A stretch of 64,000 nt of DNA from Leadbetterella sp. (GTDB taxonomy: Bacteria; Bacteroidota; Bacteroidia; Cytophagales; Spirosomataceae). Both the position numbers and the translations under genes were made by a program. The DNA is taken from positions 62,001 to 126,000 of the forward strand of contig JAHBUH010000010.1 of NCBI GenBank assembly GCA_019638185.1. The letters run 5' to 3'. Position 1 is the first letter of the stretch. Each line of letters starts with the position of its first letter. Below are positions 52,602 to 61,529 of this stretch, piece after piece. Below the pieces are notes generated by a model. The model made no database searches and had not been told where the DNA came from. It saw only the letters and a list, made by a program, of their open reading frames with translations.

Positions 52602-53795
52602 ATGTCAGAAAACAATCTCCGGAAAAAGGTAAATCTGTATACCACTGCTAAAGAGGCTCGTCAAAAGAATATTTACCCTTATTTCCGGCCTATTGCTTCT
52701 GCACAGGACACGGAAGTGATCATTGGCGGGAAAAAAGTCATGATGTTCGGCTCTAATTCTTACCTGGGCCTGACGAATCATCCCCGGGTGATCAACGCCG
52801 CCCGGGAAGCTGTGGAAAAGTATGGTACCGGCTGTGCCGGTTCCCGGTTTCTGAACGGTACACTGGATATCCACCAGGAGCTGGAACAGCGGCTGGCCGG
52901 GTTTCTCCATAAAGAAAGTGCCCTGGTACTCAGTACCGGCTTCCAGGCTAACCTGGGCATCCTGCCTGTACTGGCGGGGAGAAATGACTACATTTTCCTG
53001 GATGAGTTTTCGCATGCTTCCCTCATAGACGCCGCCCGCCTTTCGTTTGCCCGGGTGCTTAAATTCAGGCATAATAATACCGCTGACCTGGATAAAAAGC
53101 TCGCTGCCGCGCCGGATTCGGCCGTAAAGCTCGTGGTTACTGAAGGCATTTTCAGTATGGAGGGTGATATTCCGCCTCTTCCGGATATTGTAAAGGTGGC
53201 TGAAAAATACGGTGCCTCCATCTTGTTGGATGATGCTCACGGACTGGGCGTGCTGGGGGAAAACGGGCGTGGTGCCGCCGACTACTTCGGCCTGACAGAT
53301 AAGATAGATATCATTATGGGTACCTTCAGTAAGTCGCTGGCGTCGCTGGGGGGCTTTATTGCGGCATCAGAAAACATCATTGACTTCCTGAAACATCATT
53401 CACGGTCACTGATTTTCAGCGCCAGTATGACGCCTGCTTCTGCGGCCAGTGTATTGGCAGCGCTGGATATTATGGAAAAGGAACCGGAGCACCAGGAAAG
53501 GCTCTGGCGCAATGTGCACTACGCCCGGAAGCTTCTCCGTGAGACCGCGCTTGAGGTAGGGGAATCGGGCAGTCCTATTATACCGGTCTATATCCGGGAT
53601 AATTATAAGACCTTTGTGATCACCTGCCGCCTGCAGGAAGAGGGGGTTTTTGTAAACCCCGTGGTATCACCGGCGGTCCGTCCTGAAGACACGCTCATCC
53701 GCTTCTCCCTGATGGCTACGCATACCTTTGAGCAGATCGAAACGGCGATCGGTAAGCTGGCATGGGTGATTGAGGAGGTTATGGCCCAAAGTTGA
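52602..53795 (+). CDS. spt: Serine palmitoyltransferase (alpha-oxoamine synthase family)
   Basis: A 397-residue PLP enzyme that joins L-serine and a long-chain acyl-CoA (or ACP) to 3-ketosphinganine, the first step of sphingolipid synthesis. The PLP Lys is Lys244 (GTFSKSLASLGGF), His138 (FSHASL) stacks on PLP, and LLDDAHGLGVLGENGRG and TEGIFSMEGDIPPLPD are strongly SPT-like. The family also includes glycine C-acetyltransferase, but the next two genes (GNAT ceramide synthase candidate and CerR-like reductase) support SPT. It starts the operon; the GNAT gene begins 8 bases after its stop. Confidence 0.93.
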   Translation: MSENNLRKKVNLYTTAKEARQKNIYPYFRPIASAQDTEVIIGGKKVMMFGSNSYLGLTNHPRVINAAREAVEKYGTGCAGSRFLNGTLDIHQELEQRLAGFLHKESALVLSTGFQANLGILPVLAGRNDYIFLDEFSHASLIDAARLSFARVLKFRHNNTADLDKKLAAAPDSAVKLVVTEGIFSMEGDIPPLPDIVKVAEKYGASILLDDAHGLGVLGENGRGAADYFGLTDKIDIIMGTFSKSLASLGGFIAASENIIDFLKHHSRSLIFSASMTPASAASVLAALDIMEKEPEHQERLWRNVHYARKLLRETALEVGESGSPIIPVYIRDNYKTFVITCRLQEEGVFVNPVVSPAVRPEDTLIRFSLMATHTFEQIETAIGKLAWVIEEVMAQS

Positions 53796-53803
53796 TTTTG
53801 CTT

Positions 53804-54925
53804 ATGAAAAAAATAATCACCGTTACCTCCCCGGCAGAGCTCCGGAGCTTCATTGATTTTCCGCATGCCCTGTATGAGTCGGATCCCAGCTACGTACCTG
53901 CCCTGTACATTGCTGAAAAGCAGCTGCTCACTAAGCACCCCTTTTATTTACATTCTGAAACCCGGTTATTCCTGGTGAGTGAGGAGGGGCGGGTGACCGG
54001 CCGGATAGCCGCTATTCATAATAAAAACTATGTAGCCTTTAGTGGTAAAATGGAAGGCTTTTTCGGTTTTTTTGACTGTGAAAATGATACGGAAACCGCG
54101 TCTCTTCTTTTTAAAGCGGTGGAAGAGTGGCTGGCTGAACGTAAGATTTACGTCCTGAATGGTCCGGTAAACCCCAGCACTAACGAGACCTGCGGCATGC
54201 TTATCCGGGGCTTTGACAGTCCGCCCATGATCATGATGCCCTATAATGCCCCTTACTACGAGGCACTGGCAGAGCGCTGCGGGTTTCATAAGCTGGTGGA
54301 TCTTGTGGCCTACGAAGTCCGGAAAGACAGCCTGTTTGATAAGACGCAGCGGGTGTTAGAGGCCTTTTCCGAGCGCCTAAAGCAGAAAAATGTGATCATC
54401 CGACCCATAGATCTCCGGAAGTTTGACCGCGAGGTAGACGGGCTCATGAAGGTTTATAACAAAGCCTGGGACAAAAACCTGGGGTTTGTTCCCATGACTG
54501 AAAAAGAATTCAGGCACCTGGCCGCTGATCTTCGCCTGGTGCTGGACAAAGACTTTTGCCTGGTGGCTGAAATGAACGGCGAGATCATCGGCTTTGCCCT
54601 GGGCGTTCCGGACATTAACCAGGCCCAGATCAGGGTGAAAAGGGGGCGTTTACTGCCTTTCGGGCTGCTGAAACTTCTTTGGCATAAACGCAGGATAGAC
54701 GGACTGCGGGTACTGGCCCTGGGGGTGCTGGAACCCTACCGTAAAATGGGCATAGAGGCTGTGATGTACGGGAGAATCATCCAAAGCGGCCTGGTGAAAG
54801 GTTACACTCACGCGGAGGCTTCCTGGATACTGGAAGACAATGACCTGATGAATCGTGCCGTTCTCAAGATTAACGGTAAGCCTTATAAGACCTACCGGAT
54901 TTTTCAGAAGCAAACCAGGGTATGA
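53804..54925 (+). CDS. GNAT-fold acyltransferase, candidate bacterial ceramide synthase
   Basis: A 373-residue protein of the GNAT-fold family found next to SPT in sphingolipid producers; the bacterial ceramide synthase of Caulobacter is a protein of this type and size. Visible parts are an N-terminal FPHALYESDPSYVPALY, ETRLFLVSEEGRVTGRIAAI, GFFDCENDTETASLLFKAVE, GPVNPSTNETCGMLIRGFDS and a C-terminal FALGVPDINQA and LALGVLEPYRKMGIEAVMYG (acyl-CoA loop region). It should N-acylate the SPT product. ATG 53804 is preferred to an upstream TTG. The four-base overlap with the reductase gene confirms an operon. Ceramide synthase activity is inferred from context and family. Confidence 0.82.
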   Translation: MKKIITVTSPAELRSFIDFPHALYESDPSYVPALYIAEKQLLTKHPFYLHSETRLFLVSEEGRVTGRIAAIHNKNYVAFSGKMEGFFGFFDCENDTETASLLFKAVEEWLAERKIYVLNGPVNPSTNETCGMLIRGFDSPPMIMMPYNAPYYEALAERCGFHKLVDLVAYEVRKDSLFDKTQRVLEAFSERLKQKNVIIRPIDLRKFDREVDGLMKVYNKAWDKNLGFVPMTEKEFRHLAADLRLVLDKDFCLVAEMNGEIIGFALGVPDINQAQIRVKRGRLLPFGLLKLLWHKRRIDGLRVLALGVLEPYRKMGIEAVMYGRIIQSGLVKGYTHAEASWILEDNDLMNRAVLKINGKPYKTYRIFQKQTRV

Positions 54926-55902
54926 AGAAAAAGGTGCTCATAACCGGCTCTAACGGCTTCATAGGCTACCACCTGATCCTGAAATGCCTGGAAAAAGGCC
55001 TGGTAGTGGTGGCTGCCGTTAGAAGTGGAAGCCGCTATGAACACCTGAAAGACTTGCCGGTGCATATTCTGACCCTGCGCTATGAGGATGTCCATGATCT
55101 GCGGCAGCGGCTGGAAGAAGTGTCCCCGGATTACATTATTCATGCAGCCGGGAGTACCAAAGCTCCTGACTACGAAACTTATTATGAAACCAATGTTACG
55201 TATACATCTCATCTTTTGGCTGCTGCACAGGAGCTGGGGGTGAAAAAACTGGTCTTTATCAGCAGCCTGGCTGCGCTGGGCTCTTTGCCCTACGATTCTA
55301 CGCAGCGGATTCATGAAACTACACCGCCGGCACCGCTGACTTCCTACGGCCGCAGTAAGCTGGCTGCAGAGCATTGCATAACCACCGAAAAAAATATTCC
55401 CTGGGTGATCATCCGGCCTACGGCCGTTTACGGCCCGAGGGAAAAAGATCTTTTGGTCATGATTAAAGGCATCCGCCGGGGTTGGGAGGCTTATATCGGC
55501 ACCCGGCCCCAAAAGCTCAGTTTTATCTATGTCAAAGACCTGGCTGCAGCGGTGGTGGAAAGTTGCCTTCGTGAAAATGCCATAAATCGCTCCTATAATA
55601 TCTCCGATAACCGGTGCTATGACCGGTATGCCTTTGGGAATGCAGTTAAAAGAGCGCTGAACAGGAAAACCTTCCGGCTTCATGTACCGCTGCCGCTGGT
55701 AAGAGGAATAGCATGGCTCCTGGAGAAGCTTAGCCCGAAAGTGCCGGTGCTGAACCGGGAGAAAGTCAGGGAACTGGTGGCAGAAAACTGGGATTGCGAC
55801 AGCTCGCTTGCGGCCCGGGAGTTGGGTTTTCAGCCGGAGTATGACCTGGAGGCGGGTCTGGAAGAGACTATTAAATGGTACAAAGAGCACGGCTGGATTT
55901 GA
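54922..55902 (+). CDS. NAD-dependent epimerase/dehydratase-family reductase, CerR-like
   Basis: A 326-residue extended SDR with the cofactor loop TGSNGFIGYHL (about 8-18), HAAGSTKAPDYE, FISSLAALG and the catalytic TSYGRSK. In Caulobacter a protein of this family (CerR) reduces 3-oxo-ceramide next to SPT and the GNAT ceramide synthase, and the same order here makes that role likely. It overlaps the GNAT gene by four bases. The alternative is a sugar epimerase, but no nucleotide-sugar genes are coupled to it. Confidence 0.85.
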   Translation: MKKKVLITGSNGFIGYHLILKCLEKGLVVVAAVRSGSRYEHLKDLPVHILTLRYEDVHDLRQRLEEVSPDYIIHAAGSTKAPDYETYYETNVTYTSHLLAAAQELGVKKLVFISSLAALGSLPYDSTQRIHETTPPAPLTSYGRSKLAAEHCITTEKNIPWVIIRPTAVYGPREKDLLVMIKGIRRGWEAYIGTRPQKLSFIYVKDLAAAVVESCLRENAINRSYNISDNRCYDRYAFGNAVKRALNRKTFRLHVPLPLVRGIAWLLEKLSPKVPVLNREKVRELVAENWDCDSSLAARELGFQPEYDLEAGLEETIKWYKEHGWI

Positions 55903-55941
55903 GGTGTTATGGAATAGCTGAAAGCTGAAAATTTATACATA

Positions 55942-57090
55942 ATGAAAGTACGGGTAGCCTTTTTTGCTGATATCCTGATCCGTGATTTTGACGGAGCCGC
56001 CCGTACTATGTTTCAGCTCATTGACCGGATCCCGGCAGCGGAGTTTGAATTTCTGTTTATCTGCGGTACCGGGCCGGAAAAGATCGGGGAGTTTCGGTGT
56101 ATTCAGTGTCCCGCACTGCAGATCCCGGGCAATAAGAGTTACCGTATGGCCTTCCCCCGGGTAAAAAAGCGGAAGATCACAGCAGCAGTACGGGTGTTTG
56201 ACCCGCATGTGGTCCACATTGCCACGCCTTCCTTTTTAGGGCATTTTGCACTGGACCTGGCCATCCGGCTGAACCGCCCCGTGCTCTCCATTTATCATAC
56301 TCATTTTAAGAGTTACCTGCCGTATTACCTGAAGTCTTTTGCGGTGCCGCCGGTCAGAAAGCTGTTGGTGCGGCTTCAGAACCGCTTTTATAACCGCTGT
56401 ACCCGGGTATATGTACCTTCAGAAAGCCTGGCAGCAGAGCTCCGGGCAGATGGCCTCTCCCCTGACCACCTGCAGCTGTGGAGGCGGGGAATAGATAAAA
56501 CGTTATTCACCCCTGAAAAGCGGGATCGTGCCTTCATGAACACCCTTACGGGGAATGACCGGCCTGTGATTTTGTTTGCCAGCCGCCTGGTCTGGGAGAA
56601 AAATCTGCAGGTGCTGATAGCGCTGTATGACCTTATCCGGGAAAGAAACCTGCCCTATAACCTGCTGATCACGGGAGATGGCGTAGCCGCCGGAAAATGC
56701 CGTTCAGAAATGCCTCATGCCGCTTTCACCGGGCAGGCTGATCACCAGACTCTGGCCCGGATTTATGCTTCGGCTGATGTATTCTTTTTCCCGTCGGTGA
56801 CGGAAACCTTCGGGAATGTGGTGCTGGAAGCTATGGCTTCGGGCCTGCCCTGTGTTATAGCGGATAAGGGTGGAAGTAAAGACCTGATCGTGCCGGGCCG
56901 GAACGGCTACCTCTGTGCAGCCGGCGATGCGGCCGCCTACCTGGAGAAGATAGAACAGATCCTGCGTAATCCGGAGCTGAAAAAAAAGTTGTCGGAAAAT
57001 GCGGTGGCAGATACTGCTTTATTGGATTGGGACTATCTTGCAGGTATATATTTTAATGATTTAAAGCAGATGGCCTTTGAAAATATTTAG
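55942..57090 (+). CDS. GT4-family glycosyltransferase (SQD2/MgdA-like)
   Basis: A 382-residue GT-B glycosyltransferase. The N-terminal motif SIYHTHFKSYLPYYLKSF is typical of GT4 enzymes that glycosylate lipids at the inner membrane (SQD2, MgdA, PimB). The C-terminal nucleotide-binding part has LFASRLVWEKNLQVLI, FFFPSVTETFGNVVLEAMAS and GLPCVIADKGGSKDLI. It follows the reductase by 39 bases and overlaps the next gene, so ceramide or another lipid is a likely acceptor; this is an inference from position. The donor sugar is unknown. Confidence 0.88.
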   Translation: MKVRVAFFADILIRDFDGAARTMFQLIDRIPAAEFEFLFICGTGPEKIGEFRCIQCPALQIPGNKSYRMAFPRVKKRKITAAVRVFDPHVVHIATPSFLGHFALDLAIRLNRPVLSIYHTHFKSYLPYYLKSFAVPPVRKLLVRLQNRFYNRCTRVYVPSESLAAELRADGLSPDHLQLWRRGIDKTLFTPEKRDRAFMNTLTGNDRPVILFASRLVWEKNLQVLIALYDLIRERNLPYNLLITGDGVAAGKCRSEMPHAAFTGQADHQTLARIYASADVFFFPSVTETFGNVVLEAMASGLPCVIADKGGSKDLIVPGRNGYLCAAGDAAAYLEKIEQILRNPELKKKLSENAVADTALLDWDYLAGIYFNDLKQMAFENI

Positions 57091-58003
57091 GATTATCATC
57101 ACGGTTTCGGTCATTCTCAGCTTCGGTTTTTTTATTTATACCACGGATCTGAATGAGACCTTCCGCCTGCTGCGGTCGCTGGGGTGGGGGCTGCTCTGGA
57201 TCCCGCTGTGCACCTTTGTGGCCTATGTACTGGGCACGGCGGGCTGGTATTTCTGCCTGGAGGACCGCTCCGTTTCCCTCGCCCGGCTTTTTGTGTACCG
57301 CCTGGCCGGCGAAACGGTAGGCCTGTTTAACCCGGCCAGCATTGTGGGGGGTGATATCATTAAAAGCGGTTACCTGGAGCAGCACGGTATTCCCCGCGAT
57401 GACGCCGCCCGTTCAGTGGTGCTGTCGCGTATTATGGCGGTGATCAGCCAGATCCTCCTGATGATCGTTTCGGCTACCTGGCTGCTGTGGCGGCTGCCGG
57501 TGCAGGTATCGCTCTGGCCGGTCCTCCTTGTGCCCGGGATTATCCTTTTACTGATCAAACCCCTGAAAAACTATCTCACTTCCCGTAAGCCGCAGTGGAT
57601 GAAGAAAGTGCGGGAGTTTATGAGGGGACTGAAGCGTTTCATGAAGGCTAATCCCCGGGCGGCCGTGGCTTCCTTCGTTTTCTTCCTGCTGCACTGGGTG
57701 GCCGGATCGCTGGAGTTGTATATCATCCTGAAGCTCCTGGGGCATACCATTCCCGTGTTTTATGGTGTATTTATGGACATGGGTGTTATCCTTGTTAAAT
57801 CAGTAGGTGCGTTTATTCCGGGCCAGCTGGGCATTGAAGAGTTAGGCAATAAACTGGTGCTGGAGATCGTGGGCATCGCCTCGCACCAGGTATGGCTTTC
57901 AGTGACCATTCTGCGGCGGTCGCGCCAGCTTTTCTGGGCCATACCGGGCTTCCTGATCTACTTTAAATTGCTGCGTCATGGAGATCCTCTTCGTAAGTCA
58001 TAA
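57077..58003 (+). CDS. Flippase-like UPF0104/AglD-type integral membrane protein
   Basis: A 308-residue polytopic membrane protein of the lysylphosphatidylglycerol-synthase-TM/UPF0104 family. The pattern LRSLGWGLLWIPLCTFVAY, FVYRLAGETVGLFNPASIVG and GDIIKSGYL, and the later FIPGQLGIEELGNKL are diagnostic. The most likely start is TTG 57077, overlapping the glycosyltransferase by 14 bases; no ATG or ribosome site offers a better choice. It overlaps the next glycosyltransferase by 26 bases. A role in moving glycolipids across the membrane is suggested for the family. Confidence 0.85.
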   Translation: MKIFRIIITVSVILSFGFFIYTTDLNETFRLLRSLGWGLLWIPLCTFVAYVLGTAGWYFCLEDRSVSLARLFVYRLAGETVGLFNPASIVGGDIIKSGYLEQHGIPRDDAARSVVLSRIMAVISQILLMIVSATWLLWRLPVQVSLWPVLLVPGIILLLIKPLKNYLTSRKPQWMKKVREFMRGLKRFMKANPRAAVASFVFFLLHWVAGSLELYIILKLLGHTIPVFYGVFMDMGVILVKSVGAFIPGQLGIEELGNKLVLEIVGIASHQVWLSVTILRRSRQLFWAIPGFLIYFKLLRHGDPLRKS

Positions 58004-59099
58004 GTATCCGCCGGCCATCGGAGGCATGGAAAAGCACAGCTTTGAGCTGATCTGCGGTATGGAGAAGCTAACGGCTGTACATAAGATCGTGTATGACGGT
58101 CGGGGCAGCCGGCTGCGTTTCTTCCTGACCCTGGAGAAACAGATCCTTCGCCTGCTGAAGGCGCATCCCGGCATCCGCATCATCCATTTTAATGACGGAC
58201 TGATGGCTGCTTTCTGCTCTTTTCACACCCTGTATACGCATATAGCCCGGACCGCTACCCTGCACGGCCTGGATGTGGTTTTCCCGCTGAGGGTATATCG
58301 TAAGTTTATTCTGAAAAGATTCAATGCATACCGGGTGCTGATTGCCGTAAGTGAAGAGACCCGTCGCCAGGCCATAGCGCGGGGCATTCTCCCGGAAAAG
58401 ATCGTAGTGATTCCTAACGGAGCAGATACGGCGGAAGATGCTGCTGTTCCCGTCTTTAAAGCCCGGTTTCCGGGTAAAAAACTATTGGTTTTATTAGGCC
58501 GGCCGGTAAAAAGAAAAGGGTTCTCCTGGTTTATTGAGCGTGTTTTGCCCCTGCTGAGGCCTGAATTTCACCTGCTCATCGCCGGCCCTTTTCATCCTTT
58601 GCCTACCTTTACTGAGCGTCTTCTTTACGGCCTCCCCGGCTTTATCCGTAAGCCGGTCATGCTGTTTAGCGGTTACCCCTCTGACGAGGCCCGCCTGCGG
58701 AAGTTGCTGCATCATCACCCCCGTGCCACCCACCTGGGTAAGCTGCCGCAGGGGGAGATCCGCCAGCTGCTGAAAAGTGCAGATGTGTTTTTAATGCCTA
58801 ATATCCGGGAGGAAGGAGATATGGAGGGTTTCGGCCTGGTGTGCCTGGAAGCCTCCGGTGCCGGAGCGCTGGTGATGGCAGCAGATACAGATGGTATCCC
58901 TTCAGCCATTCAGCAGGATAAAAATGGTATCCTGCTGCCCTCCGGGCAGGCGGAAATATGGGCCGGAGCGCTGAACCGCCTGATCCCTGATGCTGAAAGC
59001 TACCGACGCTTAGCCTCAGATTTCAGTGCTTACACCCGTAAAAATTACAACTGGGAGATCATGGTAAAGGCGTATTATGACCTATTCCGGGCAATTTAA
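57978..59099 (+). CDS. GT4-family glycosyltransferase
   Basis: A 373-residue GT-B glycosyltransferase beginning MEILFVSHKYPPAIGGMEKH, a GT4 start that binds the acceptor. The donor-binding half shows VVIPNGAD, LGRPVKRKGFSWFIERVLPL, FLMPNIREEGDMEGFGLVCL and EASGAGALVMAADTDGIPSA. It overlaps the flippase-like gene by 26 bases and ends the operon begun by spt. It may add a second sugar to the lipid made by the first glycosyltransferase. Donor and acceptor are unknown. Confidence 0.88.
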   Translation: MEILFVSHKYPPAIGGMEKHSFELICGMEKLTAVHKIVYDGRGSRLRFFLTLEKQILRLLKAHPGIRIIHFNDGLMAAFCSFHTLYTHIARTATLHGLDVVFPLRVYRKFILKRFNAYRVLIAVSEETRRQAIARGILPEKIVVIPNGADTAEDAAVPVFKARFPGKKLLVLLGRPVKRKGFSWFIERVLPLLRPEFHLLIAGPFHPLPTFTERLLYGLPGFIRKPVMLFSGYPSDEARLRKLLHHHPRATHLGKLPQGEIRQLLKSADVFLMPNIREEGDMEGFGLVCLEASGAGALVMAADTDGIPSAIQQDKNGILLPSGQAEIWAGALNRLIPDAESYRRLASDFSAYTRKNYNWEIMVKAYYDLFRAI

Positions 59100-59132
59100 A
59101 ACTCCCTATAGGTTTTTGTAAGTTAAAACCGA

Positions 59133-59140
59133 TATATTTG
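59133..59140 (+). promoter_or_regulatory. TAnnTTTG -7 box before the PHP phosphatase gene
   Basis: TATATTTG lies 19 bases before the start codon at 59160. No TTG at the ideal spacing (nearest is 14 bases away). Confidence 0.5.
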
Positions 59141-59159
59141 CAGGTCTTGTTTTATAAAA

Positions 59160-59894
59160 ATGTTCAATTTCTTCTTCAGGAGCGCTGTAAATGAAACACC
59201 GGTAGGCGAGATTCTCAAAGCGGATATGCACTCTCACCTTCTGCCGGGCATAGATGATGGTGCCCCGGATCTGGAAACCAGCATCCAGCTGATCAAAAGC
59301 CTGAAGGAAATGGGTTATACCAAGCTCATCACCACGCCCCACACCATGGAGGGTCTTTATGATAATACCCGTGAGATCATCCTGGCGGGCCTGAAAGAAG
59401 TAAAAGAAGAACTGGAAAGACAGGAGATAGACATTCAGCTGGAGGCTGCCTCTGAATATTTTATGGACCCCCACCTGGCTAAGCTGATCGCTGACGATGA
59501 AATCCTGAGCTTCGGAACCGGGAAATACGTGTTGATCGAAATGTCATTTGCGGCCCCCTCACGTAATTATGAGAGTATCATCTTTGACCTCATTACCCGG
59601 GGGTATAAACCGGTGCTGGCCCATCCGGAGCGCTATACCTATTGGCACAGGAAACCGGAATTGTATGAGCAGGTGGTTCAGGCCGGCTGCCTGCTGCAGG
59701 TAAACCTCCTGTCACTCACAGGATATTACGGCAGGGAGATCAAAAAATCAGGGATCGGGTTCCTGGAAAAAGGAATGGTGTCTTTCCTGGGTACTGACCT
59801 TCACCATCAGAAGCATCACCACAGCCTCACCGCCCACCAGAGAGATTACCTTAGCCTGATCAGGGATTACCCGTTCAAGAACGCAGGGTTATAA
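59160..59894 (+). CDS. CpsB/YwqE-type PHP-domain tyrosine phosphatase
   Basis: A 244-residue metal-dependent phosphatase of the PHP superfamily that regulates capsule or exopolysaccharide synthesis by removing phosphate from tyrosine kinases. Metal motifs are ADMHSHLLPGIDDGA, TTPHTMEG, EAASEYF, LAHPERY and FLGTDLHH. It is convergent with the undecaprenyl-phosphate sugar transferase gene, their stops only 2 bases apart, fitting a polysaccharide locus. The tyrosine kinase itself is not in the window. Confidence 0.93.
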   Translation: MFNFFFRSAVNETPVGEILKADMHSHLLPGIDDGAPDLETSIQLIKSLKEMGYTKLITTPHTMEGLYDNTREIILAGLKEVKEELERQEIDIQLEAASEYFMDPHLAKLIADDEILSFGTGKYVLIEMSFAAPSRNYESIIFDLITRGYKPVLAHPERYTYWHRKPELYEQVVQAGCLLQVNLLSLTGYYGREIKKSGIGFLEKGMVSFLGTDLHHQKHHHSLTAHQRDYLSLIRDYPFKNAGL

Positions 59895-59896
59895 AA

Positions 59897-61282
59897 TCAA
59901 TAGGCGTTTTTATCTCCTTTGACCATGTTATAGGCGGTCATCAGCACAATCCGCACATCCAGCCAGAAATTCCAGTTCTCCACGTACCAGATATCCAGCT
60001 CTACCCGTTTTTCCATCAGGAAGTCATTCGTGGTTTCCCCGCGGTAGCCGTTAGCCTGGGCCCATCCCGTAATGCCGGGTTTAACCAGATGACGCAGCAG
60101 GTAATTAGGTATCTTCTCGCGGGTTTCAATGCTGTGCCTTACGGCGTGGGGCCTCGGACCCACCAGTGACATCTCGCCCAGGATCACGTTAATGATCTGC
60201 GGGAGCTCATCCAGGTTACTTTTGCGCAGGAAGCGCCCCACGCGGGTGATCCGCGGATCGTCTTTTACCGTCTGGTAAAACGTGCCGCCTTTTACGGTAG
60301 AGCTCTTATGCCGCATGGTACGGAACTTATAGCACCTGAAAACTTTGCCGCCTTTGCCCCATCTTTCCTGCAGGAAAAATACCGGCCCCCGTGAATCCAG
60401 CCGGATAGCCAGCGCTATCAGTGGAAATAACCAGCTGAAAATGAACACAAAAAGCAGGAAGGAGAATGAAAGGTCAAAACCCCGTTTGATCAGGCTGGAG
60501 GCATACTGCTCCAGTGGCACCTCTCTGACGGTAACCATTGGTAAGGTACCGAACATATCCATCTTAAATCTTGACGAATTGAACTTAAAATACTCGGGTA
60601 TGATCCTGACCTTAACGGCGTATTTATCTGAAACGTCCAGGAGATTAGTCAGGGTAGCCTGGTTCGCATCTGAACTGCAGATGATCATTTCATCCACTTC
60701 ATTCTCCACGATCACCTCTTCTGTTTTATGCAGGCCGCCCAGGTAGCCCTCATGAACGTATTTAGGGGGAGTTTCATTAATAATACCCACCAGCTTATAG
60801 CCAAACTGTTTACCTCCAGAGATCAGTCCGTGCAGCTCGCGCGCATACTCACCATTTCCCACAATCAGGATATTACGGGTATCCTTGCCTTTAGACCATT
60901 TTGCCAGTTTATACTGCTTAAAGAGGTATTTCCCAATGATCATCAGCATGCTCAGCAGAGCTATGTAAATGACAGACTCCCTCCGGGTCAGGAGTTCGTT
61001 TTTCGTGATATACTGTAAGCAGATCAGGGTAAGAATCTGGAACAGCAGATTAGGTATCAGCGTGATGAACTCACTGATATACCGGTTAGTCCGGAAATCA
61101 TCGTAGAGCTCGGTGTTACGGGAGGATATGTACCACGCAGAGCACAAAATCAGAAAATACAGCAGTACATTACTGCTTTCCGGTGTGCCGGTAATTTCAA
61201 GCGTACCTGCAAACGCCACCGCCATCAGAACAAAATCCAAAACCTGCCGTCCGAAGCGGTCATTTGAATTGATAGTTTTCAT
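59897..61282 (-). CDS. Undecaprenyl-phosphate sugar phosphotransferase (exopolysaccharide initiation)
   Basis: A 461-residue membrane protein of the WcaJ/WbaP family that transfers a sugar-phosphate to undecaprenyl phosphate, the first step of polysaccharide assembly. It has four to five N-terminal membrane segments, a CoA-binding-like Rossmann domain ([16 protein letters not shown]), and the C-terminal catalytic domain ([53 protein letters not shown] and [11 protein letters not shown]). Which sugar it moves is not shown. A minus-strand TACTTTTG box lies upstream at 61459-61466. Confidence 0.95.
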   Translation of the reverse strand: MKTINSNDRFGRQVLDFVLMAVAFAGTLEITGTPESSNVLLYFLILCSAWYISSRNTELYDDFRTNRYISEFITLIPNLLFQILTLICLQYITKNELLTRRESVIYIALLSMLMIIGKYLFKQYKLAKWSKGKDTRNILIVGNGEYARELHGLISGGKQFGYKLVGIINETPPKYVHEGYLGGLHKTEEVIVENEVDEMIICSSDANQATLTNLLDVSDKYAVKVRIIPEYFKFNSSRFKMDMFGTLPMVTVREVPLEQYASSLIKRGFDLSFSFLLFVFIFSWLFPLIALAIRLDSRGPVFFLQERWGKGGKVFRCYKFRTMRHKSSTVKGGTFYQTVKDDPRITRVGRFLRKSNLDELPQIINVILGEMSLVGPRPHAVRHSIETREKIPNYLLRHLVKPGITGWAQANGYRGETTNDFLMEKRVELDIWYVENWNFWLDVRIVLMTAYNMVKGDKNAY

Positions 61283-61458
61283 ATTTTTTAAGGGGGCTAC
61301 TCCCGTTGATACAGAAGCAGCACGTGGTTTATAAAGTGATATTCGTTTTCCTATCTTCTACTTCCCTTTTCTACCTCTGTATCAAGGGCTAAGTTAACAC
61401 TTAAACTTGGATGACCCTAGGAAAAAAATGAAAATAATGCGAAGTCAACCAAAAAATA

Positions 61459-61466
61459 CAAAAGTA
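61459..61466 (-). promoter_or_regulatory. TAnnTTTG -7 box for the sugar transferase gene
   Basis: Minus-strand TACTTTTG lies 177 bases before the start codon at 61282, implying a long leader if used. The A+T-rich gap 61283-61529 is shared by two divergent genes and otherwise shows nothing recognisable. Confidence 0.4.
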
Positions 61467-61505
61467 TGTTTAAATATCTAAATTTCAGGTCTGCATTTTT
61501 TTCCT

Positions 61506-61513
61506 TACTTTTG
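61506..61513 (+). promoter_or_regulatory. TAnnTTTG -7 box before the PAS-LuxR gene
   Basis: TACTTTTG lies 16 bases before the start codon at 61530 and fits the Bacteroidota -7 consensus. Confidence 0.5.
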
Positions 61514-61529
61514 TATAAATCCTGATCGC

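Noticed and set aside
54922..55902. Sugar nucleotide epimerase instead of CerR
   Set aside because: The family is shared, but the overlap with the ceramide synthase candidate and the gene order after SPT favour the sphingolipid reductase.
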